A stretch of DNA of 64,000 nucleotides from an uncultured Bacteroidales bacterium. GTDB taxonomy: Bacteria; Bacteroidota; Bacteroidia; Bacteroidales; P3. The stretch is taken from assembly GCA_910586395.1 (NCBI GenBank), contig CAJUFX010000001.1, positions 70,416-134,415 of the forward strand, read 5' to 3'. Numbering within the stretch: the stretch's first letter is position 1; each line of letters begins with the position of its first letter. A program made the translations under genes and the position numbers. The notes under the pieces are model-generated. The model ran no database searches and was not told where the DNA came from. It saw only the letters and a list, made by a program, of their open reading frames with translations. Positions 1 to 8,351 of this stretch are shown here, in pieces.

Positions 1-1
1 C

Positions 2-652
2 ATCTCGTTGGTATGCGAATCGTTCCGCGACCCGGACATCCACTACGGCGAAGCCGAAATCCAAAACCTGTTGCATATCGTCCAGCACGAAAGCGGCCGC
101 TTGCAACAACTCAGCCGGCAGATGATCGAAATTTCCACGCTCGAAAAAGGATTCTATCAATTGGACCGCCGTGAATGCGACCTGCACGAGATTATCCGGC
201 AGGCCATCAACCACAGCGGTTTTCAGATTATGCTGAACCGCGGGCAGATCCAGACCGACCTGCAAGCCGCCAAAACCCTTATATTCGGCGACAAAGAACG
301 GCTTATCAGCGTATTCACCAACCTCATCGAGAACGCGAACAAATACTGCGAACGCGCGCCGCTCATCCGCATCGAAAGCCACGACACGCCCGACGGCATC
401 GAGATTACGGTCTCCGACAACGGCATCGGCATCCCGAAGAAGCAATGGCATAAAATCTTCGAGAAACTGTACCGCGTCCCGGCCGGCAACACGCAGAAAC
501 ATTACGGCTTCGGTTTGGGGCTCAGTTTTGTCAAATCCATTACGGAACAGCACAAAGGCAAAATATGGGTGGAGAGCGAACTAAAAAAAGGCTCGACCTT
601 CCACCTGCTGTTCCCGGCCGTCGCCAAACCCGGTGCCGACCGAGAAGGGTAA
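2..652 (+). CDS. Sensor histidine kinase, C-terminal part (cut by window edge)
   Basis: The reading frame is open to the left edge, so only the C-terminal part is present. The first residues (ISLVCESFRDPDI) match the helix just after the phospho-acceptor His of a HisKA domain, so the H-box probably lies a few codons outside the window. A complete HATPase_c domain follows: N-box NLIENANKY, G1 box DNGIGIP, an F-box around FEKLYR and G2 box GFGLGLSFV. The protein should autophosphorylate and pass phosphate to the response regulator encoded 42 bp downstream on the same strand. The sensor region, and therefore the signal, cannot be seen. The TTG at 8 is not a credible start because the catalytic core would be incomplete. 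Confidence 0.93.
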   Translation: MSLVCESFRDPDIHYGEAEIQNLLHIVQHESGRLQQLSRQMIEISTLEKGFYQLDRRECDLHEIIRQAINHSGFQIMLNRGQIQTDLQAAKTLIFGDKERLISVFTNLIENANKYCERAPLIRIESHDTPDGIEITVSDNGIGIPKKQWHKIFEKLYRVPAGNTQKHYGFGLGLSFVKSITEQHKGKIWVESELKKGSTFHLLFPAVAKPGADREG

Positions 653-658
653 CGGCCG

Positions 659-690
659 CTTGTTTCTGCGCGCACCTTTCACTATATTTG
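659..690 (+). promoter_or_regulatory. Candidate Bacteroidetes promoter for the response regulator
   Basis: TATATTTG at 683-690 fits the -7 consensus TAnnTTTG, with CTTG 20 bp upstream (659-662) as a weak -33 box. It lies only 4 bp before the ATG of the response regulator, so transcription from it would start at or next to the start codon. Confidence 0.4.
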
Positions 691-694
691 CGCT

Positions 695-1420
695 ATGAAT
701 AAGTTGCAGCCCGACAAACCGGCCCTGACGATCCTTTTGGCCGAAGACGACACCAATTTAGGCGGTTTCCTCAAATCCTATCTCGAAAACAAGGGATTTG
801 CAGTCGGCTTGTTCACCAATGGAGAACAAGCCTTGAAAGCGTTTTTGGAGGGCGACTACAATTTCTGCATCACCGATGTCATGATGCCCGTCAAAGACGG
901 CTTCTCCTTGGCCAAGGACATCCGGAAAAAAGACCCCAACATTCCCATTCTGTTCCTGACGGCCAAAACGCTCGAAGCCGACCGCCTGAAAGGTTTTCAA
1001 GTGGGGGGCGACGACTACCTGACCAAACCGTTCAGCATGGACGAACTCCTGTTGCGGATCCAAGCCATCGCGCGCCGCATGTCGATTCAGCCCGCGCCGC
1101 AACGGGAACAGATCTTCGACTTGGGCCGCATCCGTTTCGACTATACCAAACAAATACTTTTCAACGACGAGCGGCAAATCGGCTTGACGTCCAAGGAGTC
1201 CGAACTCCTGCTCGCGCTCTGCCTGCGGGAAGGCCAAGTGGTGGAACGCGGCGAAGCCCTCGTCAAGATATGGCATAGCGACAATTACTTCAATGCCAGA
1301 AGCATGGATGTCTATATCGCCAAATTGCGGCGGTTGTTGAAAGAGCATTCCGCATCCGAAATTTTAAACGTACACGGTGTCGGCTTCAAACTGCTGATTC
1401 ACCGCGAATCCAAAGCCTGA
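695..1420 (+). CDS. OmpR/PhoB-family response regulator
   Basis: A 241-residue two-component regulator. The receiver domain (about 11-128) has the acidic pocket EDD at 17-19, the phospho-acceptor Asp61 in ITDVMMP and the conserved Lys111 in LTKPF. The C-terminal winged-helix DNA-binding domain (about 140-240) has the family's ending (SMDVYIAKLRRLL, then VHGVGFKL). It is the natural partner of the kinase upstream. The beta-helix lipoprotein starts 4 bp after its stop and may be co-transcribed, but that does not make it a regulatory target. The target genes are not evident. Confidence 0.95.
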   Translation: MNKLQPDKPALTILLAEDDTNLGGFLKSYLENKGFAVGLFTNGEQALKAFLEGDYNFCITDVMMPVKDGFSLAKDIRKKDPNIPILFLTAKTLEADRLKGFQVGGDDYLTKPFSMDELLLRIQAIARRMSIQPAPQREQIFDLGRIRFDYTKQILFNDERQIGLTSKESELLLALCLREGQVVERGEALVKIWHSDNYFNARSMDVYIAKLRRLLKEHSASEILNVHGVGFKLLIHRESKA

Positions 1421-1424
1421 CCGA

Positions 1425-3032
1425 ATGTTGCGACCGATGTCTGATTCCGTTGCTCCCCATGCCGAAACACGGCCGGCCGACGGCCGCGTCCCAAACCGAA
1501 TGTTCTGCACCGGCCACAGCCTTTGGGGCTTGTTGGGCGTATTTCTGTTGCTCGAATGCTTCGCCGCCGTTTCGTGCCGCAAAGATCCGGGCGATTTCGA
1601 GACCGCCCGCAACCCGCTGTCGTTCTCAGTCGATACGGTCTGTTTCGACACGGTACTCTCCACCCTCAACGTACCCGTCCAACGGTTCACCATCCATAAT
1701 CCGGGCAAAAAGCCGGTCAAAATCGCACGGATTTACATCCGGCAGGGCGAAAGCGGCTATGGCGCGGAATCGTTCCGCTTTACCGTGAACGGCGATACGT
1801 CGGCCGTTATACGCGACTTGATCCTCAACGGACACGACAGCCTGTTCGTCTTTATCCGGAGCGGCATCCACCTTTCCGGGCAAAACCTCCCGTTCATCGT
1901 GGACGCCTATTTTCAATGCGACATAGCCGAAAGCCGATCCTCGCAATCGGTCTATCTTTACGCTTACGGCCAAGACGCCCACTACTGGCATCCCGACCGG
2001 ATTTACGCCCGTCCCTATCCGAACATCGAACGCCCGGATGGCGTCGATACGCAATACATTCCCTATTTCGTCTGGTCGCAGGAAACTCATCCCATTACAG
2101 CCGGCGACAAGCCCTACGCCATTTTCGGCTATCTGACAGTACCGGCCGGAGAGACGCTTGACATTCCGGCCGGAGCGCGCCTGCATTTCGGCAGGAATGC
2201 CGGTATTTGGGTTCAGCAAGGCGGACGCCTGCGCATCAACGGCAGTCCCGACCATCCGGTCTTGTTCAGCGGGCTCCATTTGGATTCGAACTACGACAAC
2301 AAAGCCGGACAATGGGGACATATCTGGCTGGACGCCGAAAGCGGCGACCATTTCATCCAATACGCCGTCATCGAAAACGGCCTGAGCGGTATTTGGCTCG
2401 ACTCCGCCGCCAACACGGCGGAAAATACGCCCGGCCTCGTCATCGAGAACACCATCATCCGGAATATGACCAACTACGGCATCATCGCCCACCGGAACCA
2501 TATGGAAGGCGTCAATCTCGTGATAGGCCAATGCGGTAAATCGGTCTCACTCCACCGCGGCGGCAGTTACAAATTCGTACACTGTACGTTCCACAGTTCC
2601 TCACACGACGGTTACAGTCTGGAGATGCAGGACGAACGACAGACGGGCGCCTCCTACGCCTTCTCAAACTGCCGTTTCACGAACTGTATTTTCCACGGTT
2701 CCTCGTCCGACCAGCTCCTGCTTGATATCGCGGACAATCAGGCCACGCCTTACGTCTTTGAACACTGCCTGATACGACAACTTCACCTGACGAACGCCAG
2801 CGACATAGACAAATTCAAATCCTGCTCCTTCAACGCGGATCCGAAATTCTACAACCTCAAATACGACAAGGCCGATTTCCGCATTGCCGACTCCACGTCC
2901 GGCGCATTCAGGAAAGGCCTACCCTCCGCCGTCTCCGGCGTGGCGACCGTCGATATCACAGGCTTTACCCGCCCACTGATACCGACACTCGGGGCTTACG
3001 AATACCAGCCGCTGGAAACGCCCGAAAAATGA
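1425..3032 (+). CDS. Lipoprotein with right-handed beta-helix (pectate-lyase-like fold)
   Basis: A 535-residue exported protein. A hydrophobic stretch (WGLLGVFLLLECFAAVSC) ends at Cys51, a plausible lipidation site. Then comes a conserved Bacteroidetes-type N-terminal segment (LSFSVDTVCFDTVLSTLNVPVQ), probably a beta-sandwich. Residues about 230-500 carry beta-helix-like repeats with short strand-turn units rich in Asn, Gly and His, and a GAYEY ending. No catalytic residues can be assigned; in this group the fold may bind or cleave polysaccharide or act only as a scaffold. The start is uncertain: ATG at 1425 is 4 bp after the regulator's stop, while ATG at 1500 would give a signal peptide of ordinary length. 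Confidence 0.78.
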   Translation: MLRPMSDSVAPHAETRPADGRVPNRMFCTGHSLWGLLGVFLLLECFAAVSCRKDPGDFETARNPLSFSVDTVCFDTVLSTLNVPVQRFTIHNPGKKPVKIARIYIRQGESGYGAESFRFTVNGDTSAVIRDLILNGHDSLFVFIRSGIHLSGQNLPFIVDAYFQCDIAESRSSQSVYLYAYGQDAHYWHPDRIYARPYPNIERPDGVDTQYIPYFVWSQETHPITAGDKPYAIFGYLTVPAGETLDIPAGARLHFGRNAGIWVQQGGRLRINGSPDHPVLFSGLHLDSNYDNKAGQWGHIWLDAESGDHFIQYAVIENGLSGIWLDSAANTAENTPGLVIENTIIRNMTNYGIIAHRNHMEGVNLVIGQCGKSVSLHRGGSYKFVHCTFHSSSHDGYSLEMQDERQTGASYAFSNCRFTNCIFHGSSSDQLLLDIADNQATPYVFEHCLIRQLHLTNASDIDKFKSCSFNADPKFYNLKYDKADFRIADSTSGAFRKGLPSAVSGVATVDITGFTRPLIPTLGAYEYQPLETPEK

Positions 3033-3078
3033 TAGCGGCGATACGCGGTACGCTACACCGCCCAAGTTCTACGCCAGT

Positions 3079-4359
3079 CTAAGCCTTCCGTCCACCGACA
3101 ACCAGCTGTACGGTATGCCGGGTCCGCTGTTCCAAAAGAATGGCACGGCCATTGACAATCTGATCGATGACTTCCTGCGTATAATGGCGAATCGTCACCA
3201 AATCCACGCCTTCGTTGTAAACGCAGTCGAATTCCGACGACAAGGCCGCCACCAAATCGGCGAAACTGCCCTTTCCGGCATCCAGACATAACGAAAAACT
3301 TAAGGCGGAATTCTGCATCAGATTGACTTTCATCCCATGACGCGCCAACAATTCGAATATGCGCGCCAAGCCTATTTCCTCAATGAACGAGAAATCCTTG
3401 GGATAGACCGACAGCAATATCTGATTCGGCTTAAAGATATAGGACGGCATTACCGTGTATTCCACATGGTCCAATCCGACCCAGGTACCGGGTTCATCGG
3501 GTTGGATAAACGAACGGACGTAAAGCGGAATATGCTTGTTCTGCAACGGCTTGATCGTTTTCGGATGAATGACGCTGGCCCCGAAATAAGCCAATTCGGT
3601 GGCGTCGCTATACGAAATATGCGCCAGCTTACAGGTATTGGCAAAATACTTGGGATCGGCATTCAACACGCCCGGCACGTCTTTCCATATCGTCATCTGG
3701 CGCGCGTCTATGCCATGCGCCAGAATGGCGGCCGAATAATCGGAGCCCTCCCGCCCCAGCGTCGTCGTATGACCTTGGTCATCCCCACCTATAAAGCCTT
3801 GGGTCAGCACCCATTTTCCCTGCTCCAACAATGGCAATACCTGCGCGCGTATCTGCCGAACCGTCGGTTCCCACAAGACACCGGCCTCGCGATAACGGCT
3901 ATCGGTCCGGATCAACGTCGCCGCGTCTATCAGTTCGACCGGCAATCCCTGCTCCTGTAGATAATGGCCGATCAGCAGCGTGGAAAGCCGCTCTCCGTAA
4001 GAAACGATGCTGTCGTAAGCCTGATCGAAAGGCAAAGCCGCGGCTTCCAAAAGCCGTTGGTACAATTGTTCGAACCGTTCCTTCAACAATTGCTGTACAT
4101 AGACGTAGCATGCTGTTTCCGGCGTGAACAAAGCCTGAAAGATGTCGATGTGGTCGGCCATCAGTTTCTTGAACAAATCCGCCCGGTTCGTTTCATGGCG
4201 ATAAAACGCGTTCAGCAAGGCCTCCAACGCATTCGTCGTCTTACCCATAGCCGAAAACACCAAGACTTTCGGCCCCTGTTCCTTAGCCAGAATACGCGCC
4301 ACATGCTTGACGGCATCCGCGCCTTTGACCGAAGCGCCGCCGAATTTATAGACTTCCAT
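3079..4359 (-). CDS. lysC: Aspartate kinase (monofunctional)
   Basis: A 426-residue aspartokinase, the first step of the Lys/Thr/Met/diaminopimelate pathway (aspartate plus ATP to aspartyl phosphate). The N-terminus has the family signature KFGGASV at 5-11, and the amino-acid-kinase fold runs to about residue 275 with TTLGREGSDYSAA as nucleotide/aspartate loop. The C-terminal part (about 295-420) looks like ACT domains, which usually mediate feedback control. There is no homoserine dehydrogenase domain, so it is not a ThrA-type fusion. It lies 11 bp after the yfcC-like gene and is probably the last gene of the uvrA-led transcript. No clear terminator is visible between its stop and the convergent lipoprotein gene. 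Confidence 0.94.
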   Translation of the reverse strand: MEVYKFGGASVKGADAVKHVARILAKEQGPKVLVFSAMGKTTNALEALLNAFYRHETNRADLFKKLMADHIDIFQALFTPETACYVYVQQLLKERFEQLYQRLLEAAALPFDQAYDSIVSYGERLSTLLIGHYLQEQGLPVELIDAATLIRTDSRYREAGVLWEPTVRQIRAQVLPLLEQGKWVLTQGFIGGDDQGHTTTLGREGSDYSAAILAHGIDARQMTIWKDVPGVLNADPKYFANTCKLAHISYSDATELAYFGASVIHPKTIKPLQNKHIPLYVRSFIQPDEPGTWVGLDHVEYTVMPSYIFKPNQILLSVYPKDFSFIEEIGLARIFELLARHGMKVNLMQNSALSFSLCLDAGKGSFADLVAALSSEFDCVYNEGVDLVTIRHYTQEVIDQIVNGRAILLEQRTRHTVQLVVGGRKA

Positions 4360-4370
4360 TTTTTTGCGTG

Positions 4371-6008
4371 TTAAAATCCGTTAAACGTAAAATATAAGGT
4401 AGGGAGAAGCAACAAAAATCCCAAGCCTATGCAAAACAAAATAAACTTGTACACCCATTTCAGCCAGACCGCATAAGGGATGCGCGCGGCTCCCAGTACC
4501 CCCATCAATATGCCGGAGGTCGGTGTAATCATATTCGTGAATCCGTCGCCGAACTGAAACGCCAGAACCGTGGTCTGCCGCGAAATATGCATCAGATCGG
4601 ACAACGGCGCCATAATCGGCATCGTCAGGGCGGCTTTGGCCGAACCGGACGGCATAACGACATTCAACAACGTCTGAAACAGATACATGCCGGCCAACGA
4701 GGCGACCTCCCCGACTTCGGACATCGCGTAGGAAACGCTGTAAAGCAACGTATCGATAATCTTGCCTTCCTGTAAAATAAAGATAATGCCGCTGGCCATG
4801 CCGATAATCATGGCCGGCCCCAACATATCCTTAACGCCCTCCATGAAACGCCGCATGAGCGGATTCATCCCCCAGCCCGAAGCCAGACCGGCGGCCAAAC
4901 CCATCGCGAAAAACAGACCGGCTATCTCGGTCATATACCAACCGTAGCATAAAACGCCCAAGACCAAATACAAAATCGTGAAAAACAATAGCCCCATCGA
5001 GAAAGCCACGCCGGAACGCCGGGCGGCATACCCGCCGGCCAAAACGAACAGACCGGCCAGACATGGCAACAACGGCAAGGCGAACGTCCGCCCAAACAAG
5101 TCGAACGTGGCCGTCGGATAAAGACAAGCCATGACGACCTGTGCCGCCGCCAAAACGGCAAACACGATATGGCGTGCCCGCACGGAAGAGGCCTCCGCCG
5201 CCTCGCCGGTCTCGGCCGACGCATCCGGCCGCACCGAACCGGCCTCGGCCGCCGATCCCGTTCCGCTCCGCCGCCAAAAATCATCCAGTTTATACATGGG
5301 CGAAATCGTCGGATCCTTGCGTAACCGACGGGCGTATGCCAAAACGAATACCACCGCCACCGCCGTCAAGACAAGCCAGCAGACAAAACGATATTCCACG
5401 CCAGAAAACAACGGCAAACCGGCCAGCCCCTGCGCCACACCCACCGTAAACGGATTCAACATCGCGCCCGCGAACCCGACATGGGCAGCCAAATAGCTGA
5501 TACACACGCCGACAATCGAATCATAGCCCATCGATATCGCCATAGGCACGAATATCAGAATAAACGCCAATGTTTCTTCGCTCATACCGAAAACCGCCCC
5601 GAACAGACTAAAAACGACCATAATCAACGTCAGCACCGTATCGTCCACCGACCAACGGCCTGTCTGAGACCGCTGTTTACGCCTCAACCGTTCCACAAAT
5701 GCCTTGATTCCGCGGTCTATCGCGCCCGTACCGTTCAAAATCCAAAACGCCCCGCCCACCATCAACACAAACACGATGACATCCGCTTTATCGACGAATC
5801 CCTTGAACAAAGCGAAAAATATCCCGAACAGCTGCGGCGCCCGTTCCACATAATGAAAGGAACCGTCCACAACCACTTCCTTCATGCGTCCGTCCGCCTC
5901 CACCCATTCGCGCACATATTCCCCGCTCGGCACCACCCACGTCAAGGCCGCCGCCGTCAGCACCATATAGAATACCAACACGATGGTATCCGGCATTTTC
6001 TTCAACAT
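4371..6008 (-). CDS. YfcC/DcuC-superfamily membrane carrier
   Basis: A 545-residue integral membrane protein with about 12 hydrophobic segments. The N-terminus (MPDTIVLVFYMVLTAAALTWVVPSGEY) and the motifs GMSEETLAFILI and MITPTSG are typical of the YfcC family, anaerobic C4-dicarboxylate or amino-acid carriers of the ion-transporter superfamily. The substrate cannot be read from sequence. A low-complexity Ala/Glu/Ser-rich loop at about 246-279 lies between membrane segments and is probably cytoplasmic. It sits 11 bp before lysC and 27 bp after murB-folC, so it is likely in the same transcript; an amino-acid-related role would fit but is only inference. Confidence 0.85.
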   Translation of the reverse strand: MLKKMPDTIVLVFYMVLTAAALTWVVPSGEYVREWVEADGRMKEVVVDGSFHYVERAPQLFGIFFALFKGFVDKADVIVFVLMVGGAFWILNGTGAIDRGIKAFVERLRRKQRSQTGRWSVDDTVLTLIMVVFSLFGAVFGMSEETLAFILIFVPMAISMGYDSIVGVCISYLAAHVGFAGAMLNPFTVGVAQGLAGLPLFSGVEYRFVCWLVLTAVAVVFVLAYARRLRKDPTISPMYKLDDFWRRSGTGSAAEAGSVRPDASAETGEAAEASSVRARHIVFAVLAAAQVVMACLYPTATFDLFGRTFALPLLPCLAGLFVLAGGYAARRSGVAFSMGLLFFTILYLVLGVLCYGWYMTEIAGLFFAMGLAAGLASGWGMNPLMRRFMEGVKDMLGPAMIIGMASGIIFILQEGKIIDTLLYSVSYAMSEVGEVASLAGMYLFQTLLNVVMPSGSAKAALTMPIMAPLSDLMHISRQTTVLAFQFGDGFTNMITPTSGILMGVLGAARIPYAVWLKWVYKFILFCIGLGFLLLLPTLYFTFNGF

Positions 6009-6035
6009 CCCGTCGTCCCCTTTTACTTAATGGTT

Positions 6036-8351
6036 TTACAATACTTCCGCCACGACAAACGTACTGCCGCCCACATATATCAAATCGTCCGGATCAGCCT
6101 CCGCCTTGGCCGCCTGCAAAGCCGCCCATACCGAAGCGTAAGCCTTGCCCTGCAACGACCGGGCATGCCCCTGCGCCGCCATATCGGCGGCCGGCATCGC
6201 ACGCTCGATATCCGCCGCACAAAAATAATAGGTCGCATACGTCGGTAACAAGGCCATGACATGCGCTATGTCCTTGTCCCGCACCATGCCCCATACTATC
6301 CGCAAATGCTTGAACCGGCGTTTTTCTATCATTTCCATCACCAAAGCCACCCCGCCCTCGTTGTGACCCGTATCGACAAAAATGTCCGGATGCGCGCCTA
6401 TTTGCTGCCAACGTCCGCGTAGCCCCGTCGTTTCCAAAACTTTCAAAAAGCCGTTCCGTACATCCGCCTCACCGATATGATATTTTTCTTTCAATATATC
6501 CACCGCCGCCATAACCGTCGCGATGTTTTTAAGCTGATAGGAAGCGCCTTTCAATGCGCAAACCAAATCGCCCACATACGGGCTCCCCAACTTGGATACA
6601 TCCACGAGCAAACCATCCGGCGCCTCGTCTTTCAACCGTACGGCAAACATTTCGTCGGCAAAAACAATCGGACTGCCGCTTTTGGCCGCCTTTTTCTGAA
6701 ATACAGGCAAGGTCTGGACCTGCGTCTCGCCTATCACAACCGGCACCCCCGGCTTAATGATGCCGGCCTTTTCTTCCGCTATCTTCGACAACGTATCGCC
6801 AAGGAACTGCATGTGGTCCGGACTGATGTTCGTGATGACCGACAGATCGGGGGTAATGACGTTCGTCGAATCGAGCCGACCGCCCATGCCCACCTCGATA
6901 ATCGCGATTTCCACCCGTTCCCGCGCAAAATAATCGAACGCCATCGCCACCGTCATTTCGAAAAAAGAAGCCTTGATCCTGTCGAACAAGTCGGCGTTCG
7001 CCTCATAAAACGCGATGACGCGCTCTTGGGATATCATTTCGCCGTTGATGCGGATCCGCTCCCGGAAATCGTTCAGGTGAGGCGACGTGTACAGCCCCGT
7101 CTTATAGCCGGCGGCCTGAAAAATGGCGGCCAACAGATGTGAACAGGAGCCTTTTCCGTTCGTGCCCGCCACATGGACGGACTTGAACCGCAGGTGCGGA
7201 TTATTCAGCGCCTCCATCATCTTCTTCGTGTTGGACAGATCGGCTTTGTAGGCCGCCGCCCCTATGCGCTGAAACATCGGCAGGCTGTGAAACATCTTGT
7301 CCAGAACCTCCTGATAATGCAGCTGCAATTTGTCTTCTTCCGTGCCATACACACAGACCTCCGTCTGCAGACGGATATCGAATTTCTTTTCCACACTGTC
7401 GCGGATACGGTCAGCCAATTCCCAGATTTCTTCGCCCGAAGCCATGCCGTAATTGACCAATACGAGCGGCTGATGCTCATATACGCCCGCATCCCCTTCC
7501 CGGTAGCCTTTCCAACCGCACTGCTCGATAAGGCGGGCGGCCGGAATCTTGACGTCCGCCCCGACCTTATGCCCGGGCAAATCGGCATATTCGGCTTTCA
7601 GACGCGCGTAATGCAAGGCCGAAACAACCGGATTGGCGAAAAAACTACCCGCGCTTCCCAACACCTTGGGATCCGGCAACTTCTGCTTACGCATGCGCAA
7701 GACCTCGCGCATCATGTCGCTCGGCGCAAGGTCCGACAAGGCTTCCGCCGGCCACTTGGCGGCCAAGGCCTCGTAGGTCAAAAGCGGCCCGCGGTCAAGG
7801 CTCAATTCCAACAGCACCTCCCACACGATATAGGGCGATTCCTTATGCTTGAACAGACTCGTCCGATACCCGTAAGCGCATTCCGCTTTCTTGAAAACAA
7901 CCCGTTGTCCGTCCGTCTTCCGAATGGCCGTCACCTCCACGATACAATCCTGTATCTCGGCGCCGTAAGCCCCCATGTTCTGTACGACCGCTCCACCGAC
8001 ACTGCCCGGAATGCCGGCCAAATTCTCCAATCCCCACCATGAACGGTAGGCCGTATAACGCACGGTCTGATCCCATACGCAACCGGCGCCCGCCCGCAAC
8101 CAAACTTTGTCGCCCCGAACCTCGGCTTTCAACGTCTTGTTGACCGGCCGGATGACCAGCCCTGGAAAATCGTCCAAAAACAGGATGTTGCTGCCTCCCC
8201 CCAATATCAACTTCGGGCATTCGGCATATCGCGCGTCCCGCAGCAAATCCGTCAATTCCCGTTCCGTCGCGACTTCCGCATAAAAACGGGCATCCGCATC
8301 CACGCCGAAAGTCGTGTAACGCTGTAACGGCCAATTATTTTTTACGTCCAT
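6036..8351 (-). CDS. murB-folC: MurB-FolC fusion: UDP-MurNAc dehydrogenase + folylpolyglutamate/dihydrofolate synthase
   Basis: One uninterrupted 771-codon frame. Residues 1-336 are MurB (NADPH reduction of UDP-GlcNAc-enolpyruvate to UDP-MurNAc): GGGSNILF at 51-58 and GIPGSVGGAVVQNMGAYG at 113-130 bind FAD, Ser236 in GSFFANP is the proton donor, and Glu331 in TEVCVYG is the C-terminal catalytic Glu. After about six residues a full-length FolC follows (about 342-771), with the usual opening YQEVLDKMFHSLPMFQRIG, P-loop AGTNGKGS at 395-402, YTSPHL, EVGMGGRLDSTN, SPDHM and VDTGHN. Both halves keep their key residues, so both activities are expected. The start overlaps the uvrA 3' end by 17 bp. 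A fused product is the simplest reading; a sequencing error removing a stop is unlikely because the frame is continuous and the linker natural. Confidence 0.93.
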   Translation of the reverse strand: MDVKNNWPLQRYTTFGVDADARFYAEVATERELTDLLRDARYAECPKLILGGGSNILFLDDFPGLVIRPVNKTLKAEVRGDKVWLRAGAGCVWDQTVRYTAYRSWWGLENLAGIPGSVGGAVVQNMGAYGAEIQDCIVEVTAIRKTDGQRVVFKKAECAYGYRTSLFKHKESPYIVWEVLLELSLDRGPLLTYEALAAKWPAEALSDLAPSDMMREVLRMRKQKLPDPKVLGSAGSFFANPVVSALHYARLKAEYADLPGHKVGADVKIPAARLIEQCGWKGYREGDAGVYEHQPLVLVNYGMASGEEIWELADRIRDSVEKKFDIRLQTEVCVYGTEEDKLQLHYQEVLDKMFHSLPMFQRIGAAAYKADLSNTKKMMEALNNPHLRFKSVHVAGTNGKGSCSHLLAAIFQAAGYKTGLYTSPHLNDFRERIRINGEMISQERVIAFYEANADLFDRIKASFFEMTVAMAFDYFARERVEIAIIEVGMGGRLDSTNVITPDLSVITNISPDHMQFLGDTLSKIAEEKAGIIKPGVPVVIGETQVQTLPVFQKKAAKSGSPIVFADEMFAVRLKDEAPDGLLVDVSKLGSPYVGDLVCALKGASYQLKNIATVMAAVDILKEKYHIGEADVRNGFLKVLETTGLRGRWQQIGAHPDIFVDTGHNEGGVALVMEMIEKRRFKHLRIVWGMVRDKDIAHVMALLPTYATYYFCAADIERAMPAADMAAQGHARSLQGKAYASVWAALQAAKAEADPDDLIYVGGSTFVVAEVL

